Of a stretch of 64,000 bases of DNA, positions 26,401-38,331 are shown piece after piece. Every line of letters begins with the position of its first letter. Positions within the stretch are counted from its first letter, which is position 1. The stretch comes from Cucumis sativus (Eukaryota; Streptophyta; Magnoliopsida; Cucurbitales; Cucurbitaceae), in NCBI RefSeq assembly GCF_000004075.3, contig NC_026659.2, positions 25,190,272-25,254,271 on the forward strand. Direction: 5' to 3'. The notes under the pieces were generated by a model that did not search any database, was not told the origin of the DNA, and worked only from the letters and a program-made list of their open reading frames with translations. Position numbers and translations under genes: made by a program.

Positions 26401-26499
26401 TCAGCCAGTGTTAAATTCAATGCTGCTTCAAAAAGACTTTACACCTGAATTGGGATTTGGTCATTCTGCTGTGGCTTTGTATTTTCTTGTTAAGGCATT
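23431..26499. other. 3-kb AT-rich intergenic region
   Basis: The first few hundred bases should be the TE1-like 3' UTR; they include a CTTTCT tract at about 23588-23622. A partial relative of the AAAATCACTTTTAA repeat is near 23875. No coding region or RNA gene was recognised. A direct repeat at 26190-26294 lies in the presumed promoter of the transporter gene. Confidence 0.6.
26190..26294 (+). repeat. 24-bp direct repeat in ABCB promoter region
   Basis: CACTCTTCCCACTACAATCC (26190 on, ending CTAAT-like) and CACTCTTCCCACTTGAATCC (26271 on) match at 22 of 24 positions counting the shared TAAT that follows. Start points are 81 bp apart and 206-310 bp before the start codon. The role is unknown; a small tandem duplication or paired regulatory site are both possible. 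Confidence 0.5.
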
Positions 26500-29400
26500 A
26501 TGGGAAAGAAGAAAACTGGGGTATTCAGATATGCTGATTGGTTGGATCAGTTGCTAATGTTTCTTGGTTGCTTGGGGAGTATTGGAGATGGGCTTACAAC
26601 TCCACTCACTATGCTTGTTCTAAGTGGTATGATCAATCACTATTCTGTTTCTGATTCCAACTCTTTTTCAAATCATGTTGTGGACAAGGTAATTTCTTTA
26701 TTATTACTTTCTATACTTATAATAGTTTCTTCCATTGGAATTTACTGGTTGTGGTTGTAATGAATTGTGTATCTGTTTTCTTGCAGTATACACTCAAGCT
26801 GCTTTATATTGCTATTGGTGTTGGACTATGTGCTTTCTTTGGTAAACTTTCTACTGCAATCCATCTTTGTTCATTGTTTGTTATAACAATGATATTTAAA
26901 ATTATATGGCCTATTCACATATCAAGTTACTAGAAACTTCTCTTTGTGAGGTTGAGACGTTGGTCTGTTGCTTTGTAAATCTCGAATGTTATCTAACTGA
27001 CAAATAAAGAATGCGAGAAAGCGTAAACAATAATGATTGACACATAGATTTGTTTAGTTTGCTAACAATTAGATTCAATGTATTCCAACACTGACCGAGA
27101 GTACATCATGTTTGTTTCCAAGTCCTGGAAATGTGCTCTTAAAGTCATAAGCACCTCTAATCTGTTTTTCTTTCATAACTTTGTGTAATATTTAGACTAT
27201 TGTAGCTCAACTTGTTATGGAGTCTTGTTTTTAATTGTTTTGTCAAGGCAACATTGAAAAGTGAAACCTTCATGTTTATGACTTGTAGAGGGAATGTGTT
27301 GGACTAGGACAGCAGAAAGACAAACATCCCGCATCAGAATGGAGTACCTAAAATCAGTTTTGAGACAAGAAGCTAGTTTTTTCGACATTAATCAAGCTGC
27401 TTCTTCTACATTTCTTATTGTTTCTTCCATCACTTCTGATTGTCACACTATCCAAGATACCATAGCTGAGAAGGTTCTCAACTTCTTAATCAAACATGTC
27501 CTTTCTTCATTCTAAACCTTATACATTAATCTAATATAGACTTTCATTTTGTGTTAGATACCAAACTTTCTGGCTCACATCTCAGGCTTTATCTTCTGCA
27601 TTCCTACTGCATTTGTGCTCTCATGGCAGCTTGCTTTGGCTGCCCTTCCGTTCTCTTTCATGTTTATTATTCCAGGGGTTGGATTTGGAAAGGTTTACAA
27701 GAACTTAGGTGTCAAGGCCAAGGTTTCTTATGTGGTTGCTGGTAGCATTGCCGAACAAGCGATCTCTTCAATCCGCACCGTATATTCATACGTAGGAGAG
27801 CACCAAACTTTAGAGCAGTTCAGTCATGCACTTCAAAAAAGCATGAACTTTGGCATTAAACAAGGCCTTGGGAGAGGACTTATGATGGGTAGTATGGCAA
27901 TGATGTATGCTGCTTGGGCATATCAGGCATGGGTTGGTAGTATTCTCGTAACTGAAAGAGGAGAAACAGGTGGAGCCATTTTGATATCTGGAATATGTAT
28001 CATTTTTGGTGGAATGTGAGTAAATTGACTTCTTTTTTCTTTCCTTAGTAACTACCAAAATTTAATGAAAGTTTGAACACAACGATGTGTCCCTTTGCTT
28101 ATTGTTCAGATGTGTTATGAATGCACTCCCAAATCTCTCGTTTATCTCTGAGTCAACAATTGCTGCATCTCGAATTTTCGAGATGGTTGATCGCATTCCT
28201 GTCATTGATGCTGAAGATGGTAAAGGAAAAACTTTGGACTGTTTAAGAGGAAAGATTGAATTTAGAGATGTTGAGTTTTCGTATCCGTCAAGACCTGCAA
28301 CCTCAATTCTTCAAGGACTTAATCTCAAAGTGAATGCTGGGGAGACAGTAGGCCTTGTTGGAGGTAGTGGCTCAGGCAAGTCCACTGTGTTCCATTTACT
28401 TGAGAGATTCTATGACCCTGTCAAAGGAGACATTCTTCTTGATGGTCATAGGATAAGGAAGCTTCAACTCAAATGGCTTAGATCTCAAATGGGACTAGTC
28501 AATCAAGAGCCAATTCTATTTGCAACGTCCATAAAGGAAAATATTTTGTTTGGTAAGGAAGGAGCTTCAATGCCACTTGTTAAGAGAGCAGCTAAGGCTG
28601 CAAATGCGCACGATTTCATTGCAACATTACCTGATGGATATGAAACTCAAGTAAGACTTGTTTTCTTCTATTCTTTTACTCATGGCTTCTTGTCATAATT
28701 TTGAGCAGAAAAATTTAGCAATGCAGGTGGGGCAATTTGGTGTTCAATTGTCTGGAGGGCAAAAGCAAAGAATTGCAATAGCAAGAGCTCTAATCAGAGA
28801 TCCCAAAATTCTTCTTTTGGACGAAGCAACCAGTGCTTTGGATGTAGAGTCTGAAAGAATTGTACAAGAGGCCTTGGACCAAGCTTCACGTGGAAGAACT
28901 ACAATCGTCATTGCACACCGTCTTTCAACAATTCAAAAGGCCGATCAAATTCTTGTACTTGAATCAGGTAGAGTAGTAGAGTCTGGTTCTCACAATAAGT
29001 TACTTCAAAGAAATAATGAAGGAATTTACAGCAAAATGGTGAAAATGCAGCAATCTCGAATGGAAAATAACCCTTCTAGTTCTTTGTATGATTCTACTGG
29101 AGAAACATATCTCCAAAAGACAGTAGGAGGAGCCAGAACTCCATTGACACCATTAAACCAAATATCGGTTCGTCGAAGCAGCCCAATTTGGTACAACAGT
29201 CCAATATATTCTATTAGCATGTCATGTCCATACTCGGTCGAGATTGACTCTAGTAATTACAGTTATTGTGAAGGCTTAAAGTATACCTCAAGTTCTTCTC
29301 AATCTCCTTCTCAATGGCGAATTTGGCGATTGAATGCACCTGAGTGGAAACAAGCATTGCTTGGTTGCATGGGTGCTGCAGGCACAGGAATTACTCAACC

Positions 29401-31127
29401 AATATATTCCTATTGCTTAGGAACAGTTGCCTCAGTTTACTTCTTAAAGGACAACGCTGCTCTTAAATCAGACATTAGATTCTATTGCTTCATATTCTTA
29501 GGCATAACATGTCTTAGTTTTATATCTAATCTAGTTCAGCATTACAGCTTTGCAATCATGGGAGAAAACTTAACCAAGAGAGTAAGAGAAAAAATGCTTG
29601 AAAAAATCATGACCTTTGAGATTGGATGGTTTGATAAAGACGAGAATACGAGTGCCGCTATATGTGCACGACTAGCTCTTGAAGGAAACTTGGTTAGATC
29701 TCTTGTAGCAGAAAGAACATCACTATTGGTTCAGGTATCTGTGACAGCTACATTGGCATTTGTGCTTGGATTACTTGTGACATGGAGAGTAGCAATTGTA
29801 GCAATTGCTATGCAACCACTTATCATTGGAAGCTTCTATTCAAGAAAGGTTTTGATGAGAAATATATCTGAGAAGGCTAGGAAAGCACAAGGTGAAGGCA
29901 GCCAACTAGCTAGTGAAGCCATTACTAACCACAGGACTATTGCTGCATTTTCCTCTCAAGATAGGATTTTGAGTCTGTTTGAAGCTTCAATGGAATTCCC
30001 CAAGCAGGATAATGTAAAACAATCATGGATTTCAGGTTTAGGTTTATTCAGCTCCTTATTTCTGACTACAACAACAACAGCTTTGACACTATGGTATGGA
30101 GGGAGACTCATAAATCAAGGGTTGGTAACACCAAAACAACTTTTCCAAGCATTTTTCATCTTGATGAGCACTGGAAAGAACATTGCAGATGTAGGAAGCA
30201 TGTCATCAGATATAGCAAAAGGTGCAAATGCCATAGTATCAATCTTTGCAATTCTAGATAGAAATACTGAAATAGACCCTCAACAACTTGAAGGGGTAAA
30301 AGTTAAAGAGACAATTCGTGGAGAAGTAGAATTGAAGAATGTATTTTTCGCATACCCGACAAGGCCTGACCAACTGATCTTCAATGGACTGAGTTTAAAA
30401 ATTGAAGCTGGAACAACCGTCGCATTGGTTGGGCAAAGTGGTTCGGGTAAATCTACCGTTATCGGATTGATCGAAAGATTTTACGATCCTAAAAAAGGAG
30501 TAGTCCGCATTGATGGAATAGACATAAAGAGCTATAATTTGAGAAGTTTGAGGTCACACATTGCTCTAGTGAGTCAAGAACCTGCACTTTTTGCAGGAAC
30601 TATACGCAATAACATTCTATTCGGGCAAGACGATCGGTCAGAAAATGAAATTAGGAAGGCTGCAAAACTTGCTAATGCTCACGAGTTTATTAGGTAACAT
30701 AATAACTTAATCACCATGATCTCTCATTTTACAGATCCTTCTTTTCACCAAATCATTTCATTGCAGTTCTATGAAAGACGGCTATGAGAGTCAATGTGGA
30801 GAAAGAGGAGTTCAGTTATCAGGAGGTCAAAAGCAGAGAATAGCTTTAGCAAGAGCCATATTGAAGAACCCAAAAATCCTTCTACTAGATGAGGCAACAA
30901 GTGCTCTGGATAGCATGTCAGAAACTTTAGTCCAAGAAGCATTAGAAAAGATGATGGTTGGCAGAACAAGCCTCGTGGTGGCTCATCGGTTGTCGACTAT
31001 ACAAAAAGCAGATTCAATAGCTGTAATAAAACAAGGTAAGATTGTTGAACAAGGATCACACTCGACTCTACTTGACCATGGACAAAGTGGAGCATACTAC
31101 TCCCTGATTAACCAGCTAAAAAGTTAA
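26500..31127 (+). CDS. Full-size ABC transporter, B subfamily (P-glycoprotein, ABCB15-like)
   Basis: ATP-driven membrane exporter of the TMD1-NBD1-TMD2-NBD2 layout, expected at the plasma membrane; substrate unknown. Exons: 26500-26688, 26787-26841, 27289-27473, 27558-28015, 28110-28650, 28727-30693, 30767-31127; 1251 aa, the usual length. NBD1 has Walker [10 protein letters not shown] near residue 381, Q-loop NQEP, signature LSGGQ, Walker [10 protein letters not shown] and H-loop IAHRLST. NBD2 has Walker [10 protein letters not shown] near residue 1045, [18 protein letters not shown] and VAHRLST. Both sites therefore look catalytically complete. The linker between halves (about residues 585-690) is Ser-rich. 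The donor of exon 3 (AAG then GTTCTC) is weak but needed for the frame. The two late introns are very short (76 and 73 nt). The nearest relatives are probably the ABCB15/ABCB8 clade; the exact orthologue is not assignable by eye. Confidence 0.93.
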
Positions 31128-34100
31128 TCATTTTTACTCAATATACAATCTTAGCATCAGTAGATTATGCATACAAATGAATGTACTTAGAAGGTCGTTC
31201 TAAACAAACAGGTATGTAAGTGAATTCAATCACGTTTGCGGTATTTGTCAATCATCTCCATTAATCAAAGTCTATGATACTAATTGCAAGTAGATGACTC
31301 CAAGTCGTTCAAGTTTTCATAAATTCCAACCATAAGACGTTGATGGATAAAGGAGCCCACCATGAGACACTGTATACATGTGAAAGAAATATAGACAACA
31401 AACTATTCATTATTTCATTATCCTCTTCATCATTTCATAGTCATGCTTTGTCTTCTGAAAAAAACCACATTTTTTCTCGCTTTATCTAACAGCCGACACT
31501 TGATTGTTTGATGTAAATAACAGTAATTAACATGTATTAAGAACCATAATCACGTGGATGATTCATTTTGACATAATCTAGATTATGATTAATTATCTAT
31601 AAAGGGATCCTTACTTGGATAAGATAAAAACAAAAGGTATAGTGTTGATAAACTTTTTGTTCTTTCATATGGGGTTGAGTTTTTAAGAGGAATCTACACA
31701 TTTTTTTAGGTGAATACAAAAAAGAAACATACCCATAAGACATTGTTCCCCACTATATATTAACTCCCAGCATGTAACAGAACTTTTCCCAAACATATAT
31801 GAACAGAATTTTATAGTTCACCTAATGATCAATCAATGTATGGTATGATCAATTCAACAGAAAACATATCCTCTCCAATTTACAATATTTCAAACGGACT
31901 CAATCACTAGTACTAGCGGAGTTACTATAAGTTTAGAGATTCAACATCTTGACATAGTATCAATACCATGAGTTAGTTTAATGATAATCATTATAACTCA
32001 CAAACTCCAATAATCAATTTAGCATGAAAAGCATCTTTTTAATTATATATCAGTAAACAGTACTTATAGTTATAGTATGTGACAACTCAATGAACATAAA
32101 ACATAATTGAGTTGGTTGTTCTCTCTAGAACTCAACTATAAAAACAATCCATTTCAACCCAAGTATTCAAATTCGATGAAAATTACAAACACTTTGATAC
32201 ATCTATACAACTACAAATATCTATTTTTCAAAAGAAAATTAATACACACACACATATATATATATAGATTTGTCTCCTTGTGGTATTATTATATCATTGT
32301 TTAATGGTCGTCCCCCTATGCTACAGCAAGGTCCCTCTTGTATTAAATTGAATAAATGTGACCAAAGCTTTGGATTGAATTTGTATGTTTTCGTGTATAT
32401 ATTAAAATCACAATCATGTGGGAACTCATAGGGTTTATCTCAATAGAAAATGACTTACCATTTGATAATAGTGTGGGGAAAAAGTTGCTTTTATTTATTA
32501 ATTCTTTTCCATGGTTTAAGTTTACAACTTTTAGGTTTATTTAGTATAGACTTAGTTCTTGAGTTTAAAAAGTTTTAAAAATAGTTTTTAAAAATTTATT
32601 TTTATTTCTCTTGCTCGACTAAAAATTCAATTAAAAAAAAAAAACTAAAAAAGATTGTTATTAAATAAACTCAAAATTCTTAAATTATAATATTTTAAAA
32701 TTCAAACACTAGATATAAATCAAATTCAAAATTTGATTACATAATATTTTGAAAGGGAAGGATGAAACATAAAAGAAATAAAAAAAAAAAACTTAGGAAA
32801 AAGATGTATTTTTTAGTTTTCACTTTTCAATGTAGTACAATTTCCTAGAAAAATGAATCAATAAGTGTAATGGAGAAAAGGTCCCCAATGAAATAAAATA
32901 ATTACATCATCCAACTATACATCTGGCATAGGTAGATTAATTATGAGAAATTGAAAGGGATTATAACAAATTTTAATATGGTTTTATCCTAAAGAATCCA
33001 AATGTGATTATGATGTCTAGGTGGAGAATTAAATTCCAAAATCCTATATCTATATTAGATTATATACAAAAAGGCATTGACAAATCAAAGATTGTGATGA
33101 TAATATTATTGATGTAATTAAGAGCAATTTTGATATTTACATCCATCATTGTTTTTTTTTTTTTTCTTTTAATTGCCCAACTTGGAGGAAACAAACAAAT
33201 GGGTGTGGAGAAAAAAATAAATATATTGTAATTATGCTTAAAGGGGAAGATATATATTTTAATTTACTCACTTAACAATATGGAAAAATTATGTAGCTTT
33301 CATTATCAAACAACAAAAAATAAATATATATATATATATATATGTATGTATGCATCCTTTGGTCCTAACAAAGGGAATCACTTGTAGAAAATTAGTAATG
33401 ATTCTTTGGATCTATACATTGTTAGAAGTGATAATAATGTTGTATTTAGGGTTGGAAGGATTTTGGTTTCGAATACCTTTTAATACGACTAATACTATTT
33501 GTATGTAAAAGAAAAGGTCGATTGAAATATATGTCTACGAGTGGTTTATTAATATAAAGGTTTTAAAAAATTACAAAGTTTTATTGGGTGTATTAAGAGT
33601 GTTCAAGATTGAGTTATATGTACTAATGTGTGACGGTATTGATTGAAGTAAATATTGGATGGTCAACGTAAGCATATAACTCGATAATATACCATATTAT
33701 GAATTTGATAAAGAATTCAACCATTATACTGAAGAAAGATACATATCGTTATAGGACATGAAGAGAAAATATGCTTAATTTGAAAAAAAAGATGAAATTG
33801 TTACTCAACGAGACCTCAATCTTTTGTTTTTGAAAATTAAGCCTATAAATATCTCTTCTTGAAATTTAGCTAAGAACACAACTCTCATAATAAAAACATT
33901 AAAAAAATAGATATAATTTCCAAATATGAAAAACAAAAATCAAATTCGCAACCCCAATCATTGTTATAATTACTAAATTAAAAAAAAAAGTTGAAACTAT
34001 ATGATGCAACAAAATAATATCAAAATTAAATCCTCATTCAAAATTTAAAGTCTAGAAAAAAAATGTATTTAACATTAAAACAAATCAAATTATTTACAAA

Positions 34101-35415
34101 TATATAAGAAAAATAATCGTTTCTCTATCAAATAATAGTGTGTGTAATATTTTTATTTTATTTATGAATATTTTCAAAAAATTCGTGAATCAAAATAATT
34201 TAAGGAACTAAAAGATATATTTATTTAGTTGAAAAAAATAGAGAGAGGGAGAAGAGAATTTAAATAAAGAGTAGAAATTAAAAAGGAAGAGAGTTTTTAA
34301 GAATGGTGGAAATATCAAATCAACACACAAAACTTAAAAAAGTATGAGATGATATGTCAACATATTTTCAATCATTCCAGCATTAAATTAAGGAATTAAG
34401 AAACCCAACAATTGTACATTATTACATAAAATATATAATTTGGCCTTAGAATAAACCAAAATAACTTTTTGCTTTTTTTTGCTTTTTGCTTCTTATTATT
34501 CTTAGAAGAATAAGAAGAATAAGAAAGCAAAAAAGCAAAAGCAAAAGAACTTTTTACATTGGACAACTTGGAGTTTAATTTAATTATATTTGTATGTATA
34601 TGTGTGTGTGTGTTTTGATAAATATAACATATTAATGGATGATAAGTCACCTAAAAACAGTAAATACAAGAAGGGCACAAAAGGTTGAAACCAAAAAAGA
34701 AATGAATACCATTGGCTATACCATCAATTAATTAAGCAAATGTCACCCATCATCACCATCAAATTCATGATAAGATAAACAATTTCCTAATTTATTTTAT
34801 AAATCTTTTATATAAACATATAAACAAAATCAATATACTTACTAAATAAAACTATTTTTTTTTTTGCCAATATCCAAATCAATAGTTGGTTTGTATACCA
34901 TTAGAATGAAGTTAGTGAAAAATTGAAATTGAAGGTGGAGAAAGGTGGAATGTAGTGTTTGATTTAAAGGTCACATTTTCGTTTGTAGTGGGCCTACAGA
35001 AAGTGGGGCTAAACATCCAAAAGATAAAGAAACAACAAAAAGAAGAAGAGATAGATGTGTGTGTACGAAAGTTCAAAGGAAAGTAGGACACTACCCCTTT
35101 CTTCTTCTCTTCTTATTTCCATTTTCCATACCCGCGTTTTCTTCCCCCCACTTGCCTCTGCCCCTTAACTCACCCCTTCTTCATTTTTACTCTTTCACTT
35201 TCTTTCTACCTTCACATTAGCAACCGCAGTTGAACTAAAATTAATTTTAGTATTATCAGCCGTATTACTATTATTATTTCGGTGGCCACTGGAATAAAGT
35301 GAGCATTTATGTTGACTCAATTTTTCTTCAAAATTTACCCCAATTTTCTTCTTCCAAAATTGACCCTCTCAATACTCCACCTCGCCATTCCTCAATGCCC
35401 ACCATCTTCTCCTTC
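31128..35415. other. 4.3-kb AT-rich intergenic region
   Basis: No gene is supported. Contents are A/T homopolymers, TA dinucleotide runs (33324-33342), a GCTTTTTTTTGC-type low-complexity block near 34468-34555 and other scattered simple repeats. The ABCB 3' UTR and the JINGUBANG-like promoter must lie at the two ends. Confidence 0.6.
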
Positions 35416-35423
35416 TATATATA
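35416..35423 (+). promoter_or_regulatory. Probable TATA box of the JINGUBANG-like gene
   Basis: TATATATA, 67 bases before the ATG and followed by a C/T-rich leader, is placed as expected for a plant core promoter. The transcription start was not measured and is inferred to be about 30 bases downstream. Confidence 0.5.
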
Positions 35424-35489
35424 CCTTTTCAAAACTTCATTTCATTACCATTTCTTCATCTTCCTCTCTCCTTCACTCTTCTCGCCGGC

Positions 35490-36827
35490 ATGAGGGTCCG
35501 ATCATGGCTAATCCCCTGCTCCAGGGCTGCAGCCACTTCCGCTGCTGAACCCAATCATATTAAACCCCCTCAATCCTCCTCCTTCTTAATGTCCGACGCT
35601 AGCAGCTTTTCCGACACCTCGGCCCACTCTTCCTCCTCATCCACTCCTAGTTCCGACACGAGCTCTTCCAGTCTCCAAACCAATCTCTCCCTTCAGTCCC
35701 TACCCTCCATTCCATCTCTACAGAAACTCCCCATCCCCACCGATTCCTTCCACGTCACTCTTTCTCAATTCCCCGTTGCCTCTTTTAAGCTCCCTATCTC
35801 CCATCTCGCCGTCCATGGTCCTTACCTCTACGTCGCCACCGCTCACGAAATCAACGTCTACGATCGACTCACTTTCTCCCATATCACTGGATTCAACGCT
35901 CCAGATTCTTCCTCTGGTTCCGTTAAGGGAATCGCCTTTCTCCCCCGCCAAATACTTACTTCTCACCAAGATGGAAAAATCCGAGTCTGGAATTTACTTC
36001 ATAAGAAGAACAATCAATTCAAATTAGTCAACACTCTCCCTACAGTCAACGACCGTCTTCGCCGATTTATACTCCCGAAGAATTACGTCAACGTCCGTCG
36101 TCACAAGAAACTCCTCTGGATTCAACACGCTGACGCCGTCACCGGACTCGCCGTAAACAACGGTTCCATTTACTCTGTTTCTTGGGATCGGAGTTTGAAA
36201 ATCTGGCGAGGCTCCGACCACCGTTGCGTCGAGTCGGTGAAAGCAGCTCACGAAGACGCCGTCAACGCGGTGGCTGTTTCCGCCGGGGGGACGGTATATA
36301 CAGGTTCAGCCGATCGGAAAATACGAGTTTGGGCGAAACCGGAGGCGGAGAAACGGCATGTACTGGTAGCAACTTTGGAGAAGCATAAATCGGCGGTGAA
36401 CGCATTAGCGTTAAACGAAGACGGTTCGTTACTGTTCTCAGGTGCGTGTGATCGGTCGGTTTTGGTATGGGAAAGAGAAGACAGTGCGAATTACATGGCG
36501 GTGATCGGGGCATTGAGGGGTCACAAAAATGCGATACTGTGTTTGATATACGTTTCAGATTTGTTGTTGAGTGGGTCGGCAGATCGGACAGTGAGGGTGT
36601 GGCGACGTGGAGGAGATGGGAGTTTTAGTTGTTTAACGGTGTTGGAAGGGCACAAGAAACCGGTGAAGTCGCTGGTGATAGTATCGGAGGCGGAGGGGAT
36701 GATGAGAAACGGCGGCGTCGTATCGGTGTGTAGTGGGAGTCTTGATGGAGAACTCAAAGCTTGGAAGATTTCACTTTCGAATCTTAATAGTCCATTGCCG
36801 AATTCGAATATTATGAATTGCAGCTGA
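35490..36827 (+). CDS. JGB: JINGUBANG-like WD40-repeat protein
   Basis: Intronless 445-aa WD40 protein. Arabidopsis JINGUBANG is a negative regulator of pollen germination that works with transcription factors; related plant WD40 genes are broader in role. The N-terminal ~90 residues are Ser-rich and disordered. A beta-propeller of about seven WD repeats follows, with visible repeat ends such as KIRVWNLL, SLKIWRG, KIRVWAK, SVLVWERE, TVRVWRR and ELKAWKI, and GH or AH dipeptides opening several blades. The coding sequence is clearly richer in G+C, especially in third positions, than its AT-rich surroundings. The start at 35490 (CGGCATGAGG) is the first ATG in the frame and lies 67 bp after a TATA box. 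The family call is firm; orthology to JGB itself is likely but untested. Confidence 0.88.
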   Translation: MRVRSWLIPCSRAAATSAAEPNHIKPPQSSSFLMSDASSFSDTSAHSSSSSTPSSDTSSSSLQTNLSLQSLPSIPSLQKLPIPTDSFHVTLSQFPVASFKLPISHLAVHGPYLYVATAHEINVYDRLTFSHITGFNAPDSSSGSVKGIAFLPRQILTSHQDGKIRVWNLLHKKNNQFKLVNTLPTVNDRLRRFILPKNYVNVRRHKKLLWIQHADAVTGLAVNNGSIYSVSWDRSLKIWRGSDHRCVESVKAAHEDAVNAVAVSAGGTVYTGSADRKIRVWAKPEAEKRHVLVATLEKHKSAVNALALNEDGSLLFSGACDRSVLVWEREDSANYMAVIGALRGHKNAILCLIYVSDLLLSGSADRTVRVWRRGGDGSFSCLTVLEGHKKPVKSLVIVSEAEGMMRNGGVVSVCSGSLDGELKAWKISLSNLNSPLPNSNIMNCS

Positions 36828-37373
36828 TGGATTTGGAATAAAAATATTTCATTTGCTTTTTAGGAACAAATTTTGTACAAATATTTTTTATTATTGTTGT
36901 TATTATTTTATTTGTTTTTGAAAATTTTGAATGTGTGGATTTTTTAAATAGTTTGGTGGGTGTAACTTTTTTTTTTAATTTATTATTAACACAAGTAATT
37001 AATGAGGTTTTGATTCTAATTAATCTCACGTGTTTACTTTGGGTTCTTCATCAACTCTCTCATTCTAACTTCTCCCATATCAATCCATAATGTCAATTCA
37101 ATATTAGTGATTAAACACTTGTTCTACCTCAAATATTTATAAGAAAAATAACTTTTATTTTTATTGACTTACTCAAGTGTTCACTTATTTGATCCATAAC
37201 TCTAATTTGTAGGTTTAGTAGACATTGTTAGGTTCATTGAGTAGTACACTTGTGTAAAAAAGTTTTAAAACCTTCAACTCGTAGTTAAAAGAAATTGAAG
37301 TTTGGTTTTATCGAGAGGATCTCAGTAGATGATCATCAGTTGCCTTGAGTCGATTTTGTTAGCAAAGGTTCAA

Positions 37374-37600
37374 ATCGACCTCGACATCGTTGAACAAGGG
37401 TGATCGATCGGTCTGTTTTTGTCGAGTATGTCAGTCGATTAAGTCAGTTTAACACTTAGGAAATATTTTTTGAAAATTCTAGATTTGAAACTTTTCGAAA
37501 CCGACCTCGACTGATCCCTCTTTTTCTGACCTCAACATCGATGAGTAAGGGTCAATCGGTTTTCATCAAGTCTGTCGATCGATCAGTTCAATTTTTTGAT
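37374..37600 (+). repeat. Two diverged copies of a TCGA-rich block
   Basis: A segment from about 37378 (GACCTCGACATCGTTGAACA, then AGGGTGATCGATCGGT and GTCAGTCGATTA) recurs from about 37530 as GACCTCAACATCGATGAGTA, then AGGGTCAATCGGT and GTCGATCGATCAGTT. The spacing is about 152 bp. It looks like an old tandem duplication with unusually dense TCGA and GATC motifs. Confidence 0.55.
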
Positions 37601-37689
37601 CCATCGTGCTCTCTCATTGATTTGATCATATTAAAGATGAGTTGTTTGTTTGAAGAAGTTTAGTAAAAATTGTTTGTTACGGTTTTTTT

Positions 37690-37810
37690 TCAAACTAAAA
37701 TAATTTACTATTCAAGTTTATATTGTTATAATTTAAACTAAAATAAAGTTCGTACTAAATACAAACTATTCTAAATTAACTATAACAACTAATTAAGGAT
37801 TATAATAACT
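37690..37810 (+). repeat. MITE-like dispersed repeat, copy 3
   Basis: Contains AAACTAAAATAATTTACTAT at about 37692 and then AAACTAAAATAAAGTTCGTA, ACTAAATACAAACTATTCTA and AACTATAACAACTAATT, matching the order seen in the other copies. Confidence 0.45.
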
Positions 37811-38308
37811 AATTATTTGTATATACGAAGATATTGCATAAATAAGCAAAGTTGGTATATATATTTATACACGTAGAAAAAGGGAGTGAAGTAGAAGGAA
37901 TTAATGATAATAAATGGATGAGAAGGATGGGTGAAAGACTTTTTGGTTTTAAAACCAAAAAAGGGTAAGAGAGAAGAGCCCATAACAAAGGACAAAAGAA
38001 ACTTCAAAATTGTGTACTGATAAAAAGAATAATGATTAAAATAGTGGAAATTAGTGAACAAGCTAAGGACAGATACATATACATATACACACACACATAT
38101 ATATATATTATATACAATGATGATAGATAATATTGATATGATGATAGAAAGCAACGAGTACCCTCCTGCCAAATTGAATTGCCTTCTAGCTGGCCTCTCT
38201 CCCATTTCCCACAATGTAATCTAATATCTCCTTCTTTTTTTTTTTCTTTTCAGTTTACCATAGTGTTAATAATAATGTTGCCATTCATTCATATCACTTT
38301 TACCATAT

Positions 38309-38331
38309 TATATATATATATATATATATAT
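38309..38331 (+). repeat. TA dinucleotide microsatellite
   Basis: A run of about eleven TA units in the gene-free region; a likely length-polymorphic marker. Confidence 0.75.

Noticed and set aside
38160-38220. TGCCAAATTGAATTGCC resembles part of miR399
   Set aside because: Several mismatches in the core and no matching star arm or hairpin could be found on either side.
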